NCBI GenBank assembly: GCA_036871055.1 | Contig: CP141893.1 | Coordinates: forward strand, 3,596,001 to 3,660,000 | Reading direction: 5' to 3' | Source of the DNA: Bisbaumannia sp015645095 | GTDB lineage: Bacteria; Pseudomonadota; Gammaproteobacteria; Pseudomonadales; Halomonadaceae | DNA: 64,000 bases | Shown: positions 49,072-57,729 of the stretch, piece after piece | How the letters are laid out: each line of letters starts with the position of its first letter | Position numbering within the stretch: the stretch's first letter is position 1 | Notes under the pieces: generated by a model | The model's database searches: none | The model's input: the letters and a program-made list of their open reading frames with translations, nothing else | Told to the model about the DNA's origin: nothing | Position numbers and translations under genes: made by a program

Positions 49072-49632
49072 TCACAAACCGGCCATCGCGCTCTCACGAT
49101 TGGTAACGACAAAAGAAAAACTGCGTGCTATATCAGATTCGCCAGGTATAGCAGGAAAAACAATCTCTACAGCTATTGAAACCCCATTCCCCAGAAGCTC
49201 TGGATTGAACTCTTCAACCCCTCCAACTATAGGCTGCTCATCACCGACAACAATTGCATTTCCATTGCATGCATGATTCACCATGACACTATCCACAGAG
49301 AAGGTGTACTCTACCCCGCTCAACCATCCAGAACCACCACAATATGGATCATCAGGCCTATAAGTAGCGTTGGCATAAGAGAGTTCAATCTTTGAGTCTG
49401 CCTCATTCGCATCAAATCCCGAAGCTGTGCGAACGTCTAGAGAAATCACATCCGAAACAAACCTTAAAACCTCTTGCCGCTCAGCCAAGGCTTCCACACG
49501 ATTAAACGAGGACTTGCTTACCAAGAAAAGCTGGATAGCCCCCACCATAATAATCAGGCCTATCACTAGAGCAACCATAAGCTCTATAAGAGTAAAGCCT
49601 TTCTGATGACTTACACCAATAGGAGCAATCAT
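49072..49632 (-). CDS. pilW: PilW-type minor pilin
   Basis: 186 residues, shorter than most PilW proteins (about 270 or more). Prepilin leader ending in HQKGFTLIELMVALVIGL, so cleavage after Gly12 exposes Phe with Glu5. The rest is a soluble beta domain with conserved Cys pair (C98 in PYCGGSG and C122 in NHACNG). It starts 2 bp after the pilV stop. AT-rich compared with the surrounding genome. Confidence 0.82.
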   Translation of the reverse strand: MIAPIGVSHQKGFTLIELMVALVIGLIIMVGAIQLFLVSKSSFNRVEALAERQEVLRFVSDVISLDVRTASGFDANEADSKIELSYANATYRPDDPYCGGSGWLSGVEYTFSVDSVMVNHACNGNAIVVGDEQPIVGGVEEFNPELLGNGVSIAVEIVFPAIPGESDIARSFSFVVTNRESAMAGL

Positions 49633-49634
49633 GG

Positions 49635-50084
49635 TTAAGGGTCCTCCCCAGGCAAGCGAACCACATAAACCAGACTGGACACATCCTCTCCACTAAACCT
49701 CCCATCACTCCAAGAAAGGGTAATGGTATACTGGCAATCTGGAGACGAACTTATGCCACTGCCTGAGTCTTCCATACCAAGAAGCTTATCACTCCAGTGA
49801 TCGATCCAGTCTAATTCTATGCTTACAGTAGGGTCACTAGGGCTAGGATCGTCAGGATCTGGGCACTCACCCTCCGTGGTATCTATAGCGGCCCATAACC
49901 TTTCTACCGCATCCTGCGCTGCCAAGGTGGCGATAGAACGATGATAGGAGAGATGGGCACTCTGCATAGCCTTTAGCTGCATGGCAGCAACGCCAAGCAG
50001 TCCGAAGGAAAGCACCAGAACGGCTATCAAGGCCTCCAACAATGTAAAGCCATCTTGAGAGTAGCGCCTCAATTGCCTATCCAC
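49635..50084 (-). CDS. pilV: PilV-type minor pilin
   Basis: 149 residues with leader SQDGFTLLEALIAVLVLSFG (type IV pilin, Phe+1, Glu+5) and the PilV hallmarks LLGVAAMQLKAMQSA and AAQDAVERLW. Two cysteines (ECPDPDD and SPDCQY) may bridge. ATG at 50084 lies inside the end of fimT (8-bp overlap). Confidence 0.85.
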   Translation of the reverse strand: MDRQLRRYSQDGFTLLEALIAVLVLSFGLLGVAAMQLKAMQSAHLSYHRSIATLAAQDAVERLWAAIDTTEGECPDPDDPSPSDPTVSIELDWIDHWSDKLLGMEDSGSGISSSPDCQYTITLSWSDGRFSGEDVSSLVYVVRLPGEDP

Positions 50085-50544
50085 AGTTCTCTCCTACTCT
50101 CCCGGCAGGGCCAACCCGAATTTCCCGAGTTTCTCCGCCATAAGCAATATCAATTTCCTTGCAGTTTTCACCGGCAGGCAGCCTGCCCAAGGAAGTAAAT
50201 GTAATCACCCCTCCATCGGTAAGCGACACCCCTACAGGCGATGAGCTCTCATCTCTATCAAGAATAACGGTATCATCAGACAGCTTTACCTCAAGGCTCC
50301 ACCCGGTACCTGCCGTCGTTATTGTGGCCGTTACATTTTCACGACGCTTGACCGCCTCACTCCTGGCATAATTAAGCGTCGACAAAATCTCGTTACCTTC
50401 ACTAGCTCGCCGGTTATCCGCCATAAGCTGTTGAAAGCCAGGGACCGCCAAGGTGGCAAAAATGGCCACCAAGGCTATCGTTACCATCAGCTCTATCAGG
50501 GTAAAGCCCCGGGAGCCATTACAATGATTACCAGCAATCATCAT
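50077..50544 (-). CDS. fimT: FimT/FimU-type minor pilin (GspH family)
   Basis: 155 residues. Leader SRGFTLIELMVTIALVAIFA, then a GspH/FimT domain with NEILSTLNYARSEAVKRR, the family signature, and two C-terminal cysteines. FimT and FimU are hard to tell apart without alignment. Start ATG 50544 (or 50541) overlaps the pilE end by 17 bp. Confidence 0.83.
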   Translation of the reverse strand: MMIAGNHCNGSRGFTLIELMVTIALVAIFATLAVPGFQQLMADNRRASEGNEILSTLNYARSEAVKRRENVTATITTAGTGWSLEVKLSDDTVILDRDESSSPVGVSLTDGGVITFTSLGRLPAGENCKEIDIAYGGETREIRVGPAGRVGENCG

Positions 50545-50950
50545 TTGGCCCCCTTACACCTAAATTATTGAGTGTCAAAGGGCCTGGACAGCCATCTCCT
50601 CCAGAACCAGAAAGCGTTGCCGTGACGGTAAAAGTCGTATCGGTACTCGCCACTGAAATCGTATAGTGCTGATCGGGAGAAGGCCTGGTATCGCTATCAC
50701 TTAATGCACAGCTCCCATTGTTATAGGAGCTATAGACCGTATAGCAACGCTCCAGAACCTGAGCGGCATCCATCAGACCCGCATGGGCATCCGTGCGCTT
50801 GGCCCGCTCCACATAGCGCGTATAGCTGGGATAGGCGATGGAAGCCAGGATGGCCACCACCGCGACGGCGATCATCAGCTCGATTAACGTGAAACCGGCC
50901 TGGCGGCACCTGCCCCCAGGCCTTCTGGTCGCTTGCTCCCCTGCGCGCAC
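50528..50950 (-). CDS. pilE: PilE-type minor pilin
   Basis: 140 residues from a GTG at 50950, which has GGAGG seven bases upstream. Leader CRQAGFTLIELMIAVAVVAI, then the PilE pattern YPSYTRYVERAKRTDAHAGL and a disulfide-type ending (C at 134-140 region, GCPGPLTLNNLG and DDCW). First gene of pilE-fimT-pilV-pilW-pilX. Confidence 0.85.
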   Translation of the reverse strand: MRAGEQATRRPGGRCRQAGFTLIELMIAVAVVAILASIAYPSYTRYVERAKRTDAHAGLMDAAQVLERCYTVYSSYNNGSCALSDSDTRPSPDQHYTISVASTDTTFTVTATLSGSGGDGCPGPLTLNNLGVRGPNDDCW

Positions 50951-51025
50951 GGCGGTGCCTCCGGCTAAGCATTGCTAATGTATCATTGTGTATCAGCATA
51001 GCCGGGGGCGGCGCTTCGCACCAAC

Positions 51026-51053
51026 AAAAAACCGGGCTTTCGCCCGGTCCTTT
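51026..51053 (-). terminator. Terminator upstream of pilE
   Basis: On the minus strand, GGACCGGGCGAAAGCCCGGTTTTTT: stem ACCGGGC/GCCCGGT, loop GAAA, then T6. It would end transcripts coming from ispH or the IS before pilE. Confidence 0.85.
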
Positions 51054-51069
51054 GGTACATAAGCCCTGC

Positions 51070-51077
51070 TTTATTAA
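51070..51077. repeat. Target site duplication, left copy
   Basis: TTTATTAA directly flanking the left IS end; identical to 52427-52434. Confidence 0.9.
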
Positions 51078-52426
51078 GGTTCTTCGTCACTTCATGTGGA
51101 TTTGGCCTGATCGGACAAGCGGCCCACGGGGCTGCCAATCAGGTAGATCATCGCGATGAAATTGGTCTCGTTCCGGTAGCCGCGTGCGCGTGACCGAGCA
51201 GCCTGAAAGAGGCCGTTCATACCCTCCAACCGAGCATTGGTCAGCCCCGAGATCCAGCGCCTGACCACCTGCTCGGCATGTCGCTCCAGCGTCGTCAGGG
51301 CCTTCGCCATCGGCTTGAGCAGTGGCTTGTCGGTGACCGCTTCTCGCATGACCTTGAGGTAGTTCGTGATGCGCCATCGGGCAGCCCGCGGTGTCGGGGC
51401 CTTCTGGATCCAGCGCAGCTTTTCCTTGATCACCCAGGCATCGGCTGTCGCACTTCGATCGGCCACCAGCTCCAGGAGGGCGGCAACCTGTTTGGCTGTC
51501 AGGTTCTGGTTATCCAGGCTCTTCAGTACTGCCCACCGCAGCGCTTTGGGGTGCTTCTTCTCACGGCGTTCCTTCTTGCGGACCTCGTCCAGCGCCTTGG
51601 TGAAGGTCTGTACGATATGGAACCAGTCGACTGTGACCTCGGCCTTGGGAAGATGCTCGGCAACGCCGCTGAGGAACGCCTGGGACATGTCACAGACCAC
51701 CTCAACCACGTCGTTCGGGTCGCCGCCATGCTCCGCCAGGAAGGCGCTGAAGGCCTTGATGGCATCCTTGCCATGGCCAGGAACGGCAAAGATCACCGGC
51801 TCCTGCTGGCGCTGCATATCGAGAAACACCGTGACATAGCGCTGACCACGCCGAGCGGCGGTCTCGTCCACGCCGACAGCGGCCACGCTGGACAGATCCA
51901 GCTCACCCAGCATGCGGCCTACGTAGTGGTGCACGATACGCCACAGACGCTTGTCGGTGATCTCCAACTGTCGGGAGACGGCCAGCACCGGCATCTCCTT
52001 GACCAACGACATAGCAGCCTGCTCGAACAACAACGTGAAGTCGCTGCCAGGTCGGGCCCAAGGCACCTCGATGCGCTTGATACCATGCGCGGGGCACTTG
52101 GTGCGCGGGACGCGCGCATGCAGGTAGCAGTGGTGCTGAAAGAAGTTCAGGTGCCGCCAGGTCTTATCGGCGAAGTCATGAGCCGGGCAGGCCTTGCCGC
52201 ACTCCGGACAGGGATAGAGGCTGCCTCGCTCGGCCTCGACATAGAGATCGAGGCGGTGGGGCGACACCGAGGTATCCAGGTGCTGGTTCTTGAGAACCCA
52301 GGGCGCTTCCAGGCCCAGGCCAAGGGTCAGAATCTGGTTACCATCCATGCTCTACCTCCTGTCCATGTGGAGGTCATATCCTGGGCCAGTTCAGGGGGCA
52401 AATTCCACACCCAACGACGAAGAGCC
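51078..52426 (-). mobile_element. Intact ISL3-family insertion sequence
   Basis: 1349 bp. Imperfect terminal inverted repeats GGTTCTTCGTCACTTC (left, 51078) and GGCTCTTCGTCGTTGG (right, reading in from 52426), both continuing GTGGA(A)TTTG. An 8-bp target duplication TTTATTAA flanks it, which is typical of ISL3 and implies a fairly recent insertion. One transposase gene fills it. Confidence 0.95.
51092..52348 (-). CDS. ISL3 family transposase
   Basis: 418 residues. N-terminal zinc-ribbon CPECGKACPAHDF (zf-ISL3), helix-turn-helix near VSRQLEITDKRLWRI, and the DDE catalytic acids: D in VGVDETAARRGQRY, D in VVCDMSQAF, and E in NARLEGMNGLFQAARSRARG. Full length, no frameshift, so probably active. 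Ends 14 bp from the IS edge. Confidence 0.95.
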   Translation of the reverse strand: MDGNQILTLGLGLEAPWVLKNQHLDTSVSPHRLDLYVEAERGSLYPCPECGKACPAHDFADKTWRHLNFFQHHCYLHARVPRTKCPAHGIKRIEVPWARPGSDFTLLFEQAAMSLVKEMPVLAVSRQLEITDKRLWRIVHHYVGRMLGELDLSSVAAVGVDETAARRGQRYVTVFLDMQRQQEPVIFAVPGHGKDAIKAFSAFLAEHGGDPNDVVEVVCDMSQAFLSGVAEHLPKAEVTVDWFHIVQTFTKALDEVRKKERREKKHPKALRWAVLKSLDNQNLTAKQVAALLELVADRSATADAWVIKEKLRWIQKAPTPRAARWRITNYLKVMREAVTDKPLLKPMAKALTTLERHAEQVVRRWISGLTNARLEGMNGLFQAARSRARGYRNETNFIAMIYLIGSPVGRLSDQAKST

Positions 52427-52434
52427 TTTATTAA
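52427..52434. repeat. Target site duplication, right copy
   Basis: TTTATTAA directly next to the right IS end. Confidence 0.9.
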
Positions 52435-52452
52435 GGGCTTTCGGGTGAGCGA

Positions 52453-53406
52453 TCACTCACTGGAGATCACCCGCTCGCGCAGCTCCTTCGGCATGGAGAA
52501 GGTGATGTTCTCCTCGCGGCCGGCGAGTTCCTCCGGGACCGTCGCCCCCAGGCCCTGCAGCCGCTCGATCACGCCCTTGACCAGCACCTCGGGGGCGCTG
52601 GCGCCGGCGGTGATGCCGATCTGGCGCACGCCTTCGAACCAGCTCTCCTGGATCTGGCTGGCGTCATCGAGCAGGTAGGCGGGGGTGCCGACCCGTTCGG
52701 CCAGCTCGCGCAGGCGGTTGGAGTTGGAGCTGTTGGGGCTGCCCACCACCAGCACCAGGTCGCAGCCGTCGGCGAGCTCGCGCACGGCGTCCTGGCGGTT
52801 CTGGGTGGCATAGCAGATATCGTCCTTGCGCGGCCCCTGGATCTCGGGGAACTTGGTACGCAGGGCGTCGATGACCCGGGCAGTATCGTCCATGGAGAGG
52901 GTGGTCTGGGTGACGAAGGCGAGCTGGCTGGGGTCCTGGACCTCCAGCTTGGCCACGTCCGCTTCGTCTTCCACCAGGTAGATCTTGCCGCCATGGGCGG
53001 TGTCGTAGCGCCCCATGGTGCCTTCCACCTCGGGGTGGCCGGCATGGCCGATCAGGATGCACTCCTGGCCGCGCTTGGCGTAACGCAGCACTTCCATATG
53101 CACCTTGGTGACCAGCGGGCAGGTGGCATCGAAGACCTTGAGGCCACGCCGCTCGGCTTCTTCCTGCACGGCGCGGGAAACACCGTGGGCGGAGAAGATC
53201 ACGATGACGTCGTCGGGCACCTCGTGGAGTTCCTCGACGAAGATGGCGCCGCGCTCGCGCAGGGTCTCCACCACGAAGCGGTTATGGACCACCTCGTGGC
53301 GCACATAGATGGGCGGACCGAAGACATCGAGGGCGCGGTTGACGATCTCGATGGCCCGGTCGACGCCGGCACAGAAGCCGCGGGGGTTGGCCAGTTTGAT
53401 TTGCAT
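52453..53406 (-). CDS. ispH: 4-hydroxy-3-methylbut-2-enyl diphosphate reductase
   Basis: Last enzyme of the MEP isoprenoid pathway, a [4Fe-4S] reductase giving IPP and DMAPP. 317 residues. Cluster cysteines C12 (PRGFCAGVDRA), C96 (DATCPLV) and C198 (DDICYATQNRQ); catalytic E in HPEVEGT (about E126). Last gene of the murJ-ribF-ileS-lspA-fkpB-ispH row, although 500 bp of repeats separate it from fkpB. Confidence 0.97.
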   Translation of the reverse strand: MQIKLANPRGFCAGVDRAIEIVNRALDVFGPPIYVRHEVVHNRFVVETLRERGAIFVEELHEVPDDVIVIFSAHGVSRAVQEEAERRGLKVFDATCPLVTKVHMEVLRYAKRGQECILIGHAGHPEVEGTMGRYDTAHGGKIYLVEDEADVAKLEVQDPSQLAFVTQTTLSMDDTARVIDALRTKFPEIQGPRKDDICYATQNRQDAVRELADGCDLVLVVGSPNSSNSNRLRELAERVGTPAYLLDDASQIQESWFEGVRQIGITAGASAPEVLVKGVIERLQGLGATVPEELAGREENITFSMPKELRERVISSE

Positions 53407-53530
53407 GCGGGGTAAACCTCGATGCCTGGGGCATCCGTTGGGGTACCTGATTCGCCATGGTACCCGTAAATCGATTCTAGCGGGTGGTTGCCCCCCCTTG
53501 GGGGCTACCTACCTCGGCGATTTTCCTCGG

Positions 53531-53800
53531 GCCGGGCGCCTATCGGCGCCAATCGCTTGCTGAAGCAAGCTCCTACAAGGGGTGGTGCCTCGGGCCCGGG
53601 CCGGGCGCCTTCGGCGCCAATCGCTTGCTGAAGCAAGCTCCTACAAGGGGTGGTGCCTCGGGCCCGGGCCGGGCGCCTTCGGCGCCAATCGCTTGCTGAA
53701 GCAAGCTCCTACAAGGGGTGGTGCCTCGGGCCCAGGCCGGGCGCCTATCGGCGCCAATCGCCGAGACGTCGGACCGCAGCTAAAGCAGGCTCCTACAACC
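53531..53800. repeat. Array of REP-like units, period 68-69 bp
   Basis: Units start at 53531, 53600, 53668 and 53736. Each reads GCCGGGCGCC(T/A)TCGGCGCC, AATCGCTTGCTGAAGCAAGC, TCCTACAAGGGGTGGTGCCT. Two palindromes (GGCGCC/GGCGCC and GCTTGCTGAAGCAAGC) are in each unit; the fourth has a diverged second half, and a weaker fifth lies at 53837-53884. The stretch 53407-53907 contains no gene. Confidence 0.9.
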
Positions 53801-53907
53801 CCAAGGGGTTACCTGCCTTGTGGGATCTGGCTTTAGCCGGCGATTTGCCCCACCCATCGCCCGCTGAAGCGGGCTCCTACAAGGCCTGGGGTGGGCTCGG
53901 CACCGGC

Positions 53908-54354
53908 TTAGTGGGTGGTGGCCGGTTTGACGCTGATGACTTCCACCTCGAAGGTCAGGGTACGCCCGGCCAGGGGGTGGTTGAAGTCCACGTCGATCTG
54001 GTCGCCGTCGATGGCGCTGATCACCCCGGGCAGTTCACCACCGGAGGGGTCGGCGAAGGACATCACCGTGCCCACTTCGAGGGCCTCGTCGCCGAAGTCC
54101 TCGCGCTTGAGGCGCTGGATGTTCTGGGGGTTGTGCTGGCCGAAGGCGTGCTCCGGGGCGATCTCGAAGCTGCCGGTGTCGCCGTCGGTGAGGCCCTTGA
54201 GGGGCGCCTCGAAGCCCGGCGGCAGGTTGCCGTCGCCCAGTTGGAAGGTAGCCGGGGCCTTCTCCTTGGTGGAGTCCACCACGGCGCCATCTTCCAGCTT
54301 GAGGGTGAAGTGCAGGGTCACTTCCATGCCCTCGTCGATACGGTATTCGCTCAT
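53908..54354 (-). CDS. fkpB: FKBP-type peptidyl-prolyl isomerase FkpB (SlpA)
   Basis: 148 residues from ATG 54354. FKBP domain with an inserted IF flap of the SlyD/SlpA kind: VTLHFTLKLEDGAVVDST, FQLGDGNLPPGFEAPLKGL, AFGQHNPQNIQRLKR, then FNHPLAGRTLTFEVEVISV. Lacks the His-rich tail of SlyD, hence FkpB. Follows lspA by 17 bp in the ileS-lspA-fkpB-ispH cluster. Confidence 0.93.
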   Translation of the reverse strand: MSEYRIDEGMEVTLHFTLKLEDGAVVDSTKEKAPATFQLGDGNLPPGFEAPLKGLTDGDTGSFEIAPEHAFGQHNPQNIQRLKREDFGDEALEVGTVMSFADPSGGELPGVISAIDGDQIDVDFNHPLAGRTLTFEVEVISVKPATTH

Positions 54355-54371
54355 CTTTCGCTCCGTGGGAT

Positions 54372-54869
54372 TCAGGATCCGGCCTTGTTGCGGCGCTGCC
54401 GCCAGCCGTCGCGCAGCGACTCGAGGATGATGCCCGCCGCCCCCAGGGTAATCGCCACGTCGGCCAGGTTGAAGGCCGGGAAGTAGTAGCGGTGTCCCCA
54501 GTGGAAGGAGAGGAAATCGATCACGTAGCCGTGCACCAGGCGGTCGTAGAGGTTGCCGAGGGCGCCGCCGATGATCAGCACCAGGGCCGCCGCCAGCAGG
54601 GTCTCGTGGGCCTTGAGGCGGCGCAGCCACAGGGTCAGGCCAACGCTGGCCCCCACCGCGATGGTGGCGAAGAACCAGCGCTGCCAGCCGTCGTGGCCGG
54701 CCAGGAAGCTGAAGGCCGCCCCGGGGTTGTGCAGCAGGGTCAGGTTGAAGAAGGGCAGCACCGGCACCGGCCGCGCATAGTCGAGCAGCGCGCTGGCCAG
54801 GTGCTTGGTGGCCAGGTCGAGGACGATCACCGCCAGCGCCAGCCAGAGCCAGCGCAACGGCTTGTGCAT
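54372..54869 (-). CDS. lspA: Lipoprotein signal peptidase (signal peptidase II)
   Basis: Cleaves lipoprotein signal peptides. 165 residues, four membrane helices. The catalytic aspartates are in GNLYDRLVHGYVIDFL and FNLADVAITLG. ATG 54869; longer in-frame extension into ileS is not used. Order ileS-lspA-fkpB is conserved. Confidence 0.96.
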   Translation of the reverse strand: MHKPLRWLWLALAVIVLDLATKHLASALLDYARPVPVLPFFNLTLLHNPGAAFSFLAGHDGWQRWFFATIAVGASVGLTLWLRRLKAHETLLAAALVLIIGGALGNLYDRLVHGYVIDFLSFHWGHRYYFPAFNLADVAITLGAAGIILESLRDGWRQRRNKAGS

Positions 54870-54894
54870 GGGGCGGCTCTCCGCCCCCGGGGTC

Positions 54895-57729
54895 TTAGGC
54901 ATAGCGACGCTCTTCACCGGGGCCCTCCGGCAGGTTGCTGATGCAGCGGCCGCACAGCTCCGGGTGCTCGGCGTGGCTGCCCACGTCCTCGCGGTGGTGC
55001 CAGCAGCGGTCGCACTTGGCGTGCGCGCTGGCGGCCACGGCCACCTTGAGGTTATCGAGCTCGGTGGCCTCGGCCCCTTCGCCATCGGCCAGCGGCGCCA
55101 GATGCACGTCGCTGGTCAGCAGCACGAAGCGCAGCTCGTCGCCCAGGCGCTCCAGGGTGGCACGCAGGGCGTCGTCCACATAAAGGGTCACCTCGGCGGC
55201 CAGGCCGCTCTTGATGGTCTTGGCGTTACGCGCCTCTTCCAGGCACTTGTTGACCGCCTGCTTGACCTCCAGCACCTGCTCCCAGAAGTCGCGGCCCAGG
55301 GGCGCGTCCTCGGCCAGCGTCTCGAGGCCGCCGTAGTACTCTTCCAGCAGCACGCTCTCGCCGTGTTCGCCGGGGATGTTCTCGTAGATCTCTTCGGCGG
55401 TGAAGCTGAGGATCGGCGCCACCCAGCGGGCCAGGGCCTCGACCACGTGATAGAGGGCGGTCTGGGCGCTGCGCCGCGCCAGGGAGTCGCTCTGGGTGGT
55501 GTACTGACGATCCTTGATCACGTCCAGGTAGAAACCGCCCAGCTCCCGGGAGCAGAAGGTGTGCACCTGCTGGTAGACCTCGAGGAAGCGATACTCCTCA
55601 TAGGCCTTCTCGATGCGCGCCTGCAGCTGGGCGGCGCGATCCACCACCCACTGGTCGAGGGCCAGCATCTCGCCGAAGGGCACCGCATCGCGCCCGGGCT
55701 CGAAGCCGCTGAGGTTGGCCAGCAGGAAGCGCGCGGTATTGCGGATGCGCCGGTAGACGTCGGCGGTGCGCTTGAGGATCTCGTCGGAGACCGCCATCTC
55801 GCCGCTGTAGTCGGTGGAGGCGACCCACAGGCGCAGGATATCGGCGCCCAGCTTGTCCATCACCTCCTGGGGCGCCACCACGTTACCCACCGACTTGGAC
55901 ATCTTGCGGCCCTGGGCATCGACGGTGAAGCCGTGGGTCAGTAGCTGGCGGTACGGCGGGTGGCCGTCGATGGCGCAGCCGGTCAGCAGCGAGGAGTGGA
56001 ACCAGCCGCGGTGCTGGTCGGAACCCTCCAGGTAGAGGTCGGCGCGGGGGCCGGACTCGTGACCGTGGGGGTGGGAGCCGCGCAGCACATGGCGGTGGGT
56101 GGTGCCGGAGTCGAACCAGACGTCCAGGGTGTCGGTGACCTTGTCGTAATCACTCGCCTCCTCGCCCAGCAGCTCGGCGGGGTCGAGGCGGAACCAGGCG
56201 TCGATGCCCTCGGCCTCGACGCGCTTGGCGACCTCCTCCATCAGCTCGACGGTGCGCGGGTGCAGCTCGCCGCTAGCCTTGTGCAGGAAGAAGGGGATCG
56301 GCACGCCCCAGTTGCGCTGCCGCGAGATGCACCAGTCCGGGCGGTTGGCGATCATGGCGTGCAGCCGCGCCTGGCCCCAGGCCGGGGTGAACTGGGTGGC
56401 CTCGATGCCGGCCAGAGCCTTCTCGCGCAGGGTCTTGCCATGACTGCCCTGGCGATCCATGCCGACGAACCACTGGGCGGTGGCACGGTAGATCACCGGC
56501 GTCTTGTGGCGCCAGCAGTGCATGTAGCTGTGGGTGATCGGCTGGTGGGCCAGCAGCGCGCCTACCTCTTCCAGCTTGGCGACGATCTGCGGGTTGGCCT
56601 TCCAGATCATCTGGCCGCCGAAGAACGGCAGGTCGTCGGCGTAGACGCCGTTGCCCTGCACCGGGTTCTTGATCTCGTCGAAGCTCATGCCATGGGCGCG
56701 GCAGGTGACGAAGTCATCCTCGCCGTAGGCCGGGGCGGAGTGGACGATGCCGGTACTGCCCACCTCGCTCTCCACGTAGTCGGCCAGGTAGACCGGCGAC
56801 AGGCGGTCGTAGAAGGGATGGCGGAAGCGGATGCCGTCGAAGGCCTCGCCGCGGGCGGTGGCGATCGCCTCGCCCTCCAGGCCGAAGCGCTCCAGGCACG
56901 ACTCCACCAGCTCCTCGGCCAGCACCAGCAGCCGCTCGCCGGTATCCACCAGGGCGTAGGTGAACTCCGGGTGCATATTGAGGGCCTGGTTGGCGGGAAT
57001 GGTCCAGGGGGTGGTGGTCCAGATCACCACGGCGGCGGGCTTGGCCAGCGCTTCGAGGCCGAAGGCCGCGGCCAGGGCATCGGCATCCTCCACCGGGAAG
57101 GCCACGTCGATGGCGTCGGACTTCTTGTCCTGGTACTCCACCTCGGCCTCGGCCAGGGCCGAACCGCAGTCGAAGCACCAGTTGACCGGCTTGAGGCCCT
57201 TGAAGACGAAGCCGGCCTCGACCATCTCGGCCAGGGCGCGGATCTCGCCGGCCTCGTTGGCGTACTCCATGGTGCGGTAGGGGTTGTCCCAGTCGCCGAT
57301 CACGCCCAGGCGCACGAAGTCCTTGAGCTGGCCCTGGACCTGCTCACCGGCGTACTCGCGGCACAGCTGGCGCGCTTCTTCCGCCGGCAGGTGCTTGCCG
57401 TGGGTGGTCTCCACCTTGTGCTCGATGGGCAGGCCGTGGCAGTCCCAGCCCGGCACATAGGGGGCATCGTACCCGGCCAGGTTCTTCGACTTGACGATGA
57501 TGTCCTTGAGGATCTTGTTGACCGCATGCCCGATATGGATGCTGCCGTTGGCGTAGGGAGGGCCGTCGTGGAGCACGAAGAGCTCGCGACCCTGGCGCGC
57601 CTCACGCAGCCGCCGGTAGAGATCCAGCGCCTGCCACTGCGCCACCCGGTCGGGCTCGCGCTTGGGCAGCATGCCGCGCATGGGGAAGTCGGTTTCGGGC
57701 AGGTTCAGGGTGTGCTTGTAATCGCTCAT
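54895..57729 (-). CDS. ileS: Isoleucyl-tRNA synthetase
   Basis: 944 residues. HIGH motif at 65-68 (SIHIGHAVNK), editing (CP1) domain in the middle with TTPWTIPANQ, KMSKS near 609 (GRKMSKSVGN) and a C-terminal zinc finger CDRCWHHRE with CGRC. Complete and typical of the bacterial type. Start overlaps the ribF stop by 4 bases. Confidence 0.97.
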   Translation of the reverse strand: MSDYKHTLNLPETDFPMRGMLPKREPDRVAQWQALDLYRRLREARQGRELFVLHDGPPYANGSIHIGHAVNKILKDIIVKSKNLAGYDAPYVPGWDCHGLPIEHKVETTHGKHLPAEEARQLCREYAGEQVQGQLKDFVRLGVIGDWDNPYRTMEYANEAGEIRALAEMVEAGFVFKGLKPVNWCFDCGSALAEAEVEYQDKKSDAIDVAFPVEDADALAAAFGLEALAKPAAVVIWTTTPWTIPANQALNMHPEFTYALVDTGERLLVLAEELVESCLERFGLEGEAIATARGEAFDGIRFRHPFYDRLSPVYLADYVESEVGSTGIVHSAPAYGEDDFVTCRAHGMSFDEIKNPVQGNGVYADDLPFFGGQMIWKANPQIVAKLEEVGALLAHQPITHSYMHCWRHKTPVIYRATAQWFVGMDRQGSHGKTLREKALAGIEATQFTPAWGQARLHAMIANRPDWCISRQRNWGVPIPFFLHKASGELHPRTVELMEEVAKRVEAEGIDAWFRLDPAELLGEEASDYDKVTDTLDVWFDSGTTHRHVLRGSHPHGHESGPRADLYLEGSDQHRGWFHSSLLTGCAIDGHPPYRQLLTHGFTVDAQGRKMSKSVGNVVAPQEVMDKLGADILRLWVASTDYSGEMAVSDEILKRTADVYRRIRNTARFLLANLSGFEPGRDAVPFGEMLALDQWVVDRAAQLQARIEKAYEEYRFLEVYQQVHTFCSRELGGFYLDVIKDRQYTTQSDSLARRSAQTALYHVVEALARWVAPILSFTAEEIYENIPGEHGESVLLEEYYGGLETLAEDAPLGRDFWEQVLEVKQAVNKCLEEARNAKTIKSGLAAEVTLYVDDALRATLERLGDELRFVLLTSDVHLAPLADGEGAEATELDNLKVAVAASAHAKCDRCWHHREDVGSHAEHPELCGRCISNLPEGPGEERRYA

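Noticed and set aside
53531..53800. Possible CRISPR array
   Set aside because: The 68-bp units are head to tail without distinct spacers and carry REP-type palindromes; no cas genes nearby.
53484..53836. Overlapping 70-84-codon frames with repeated peptides
   Set aside because: Translation of the REP-like array in one frame; not a gene.
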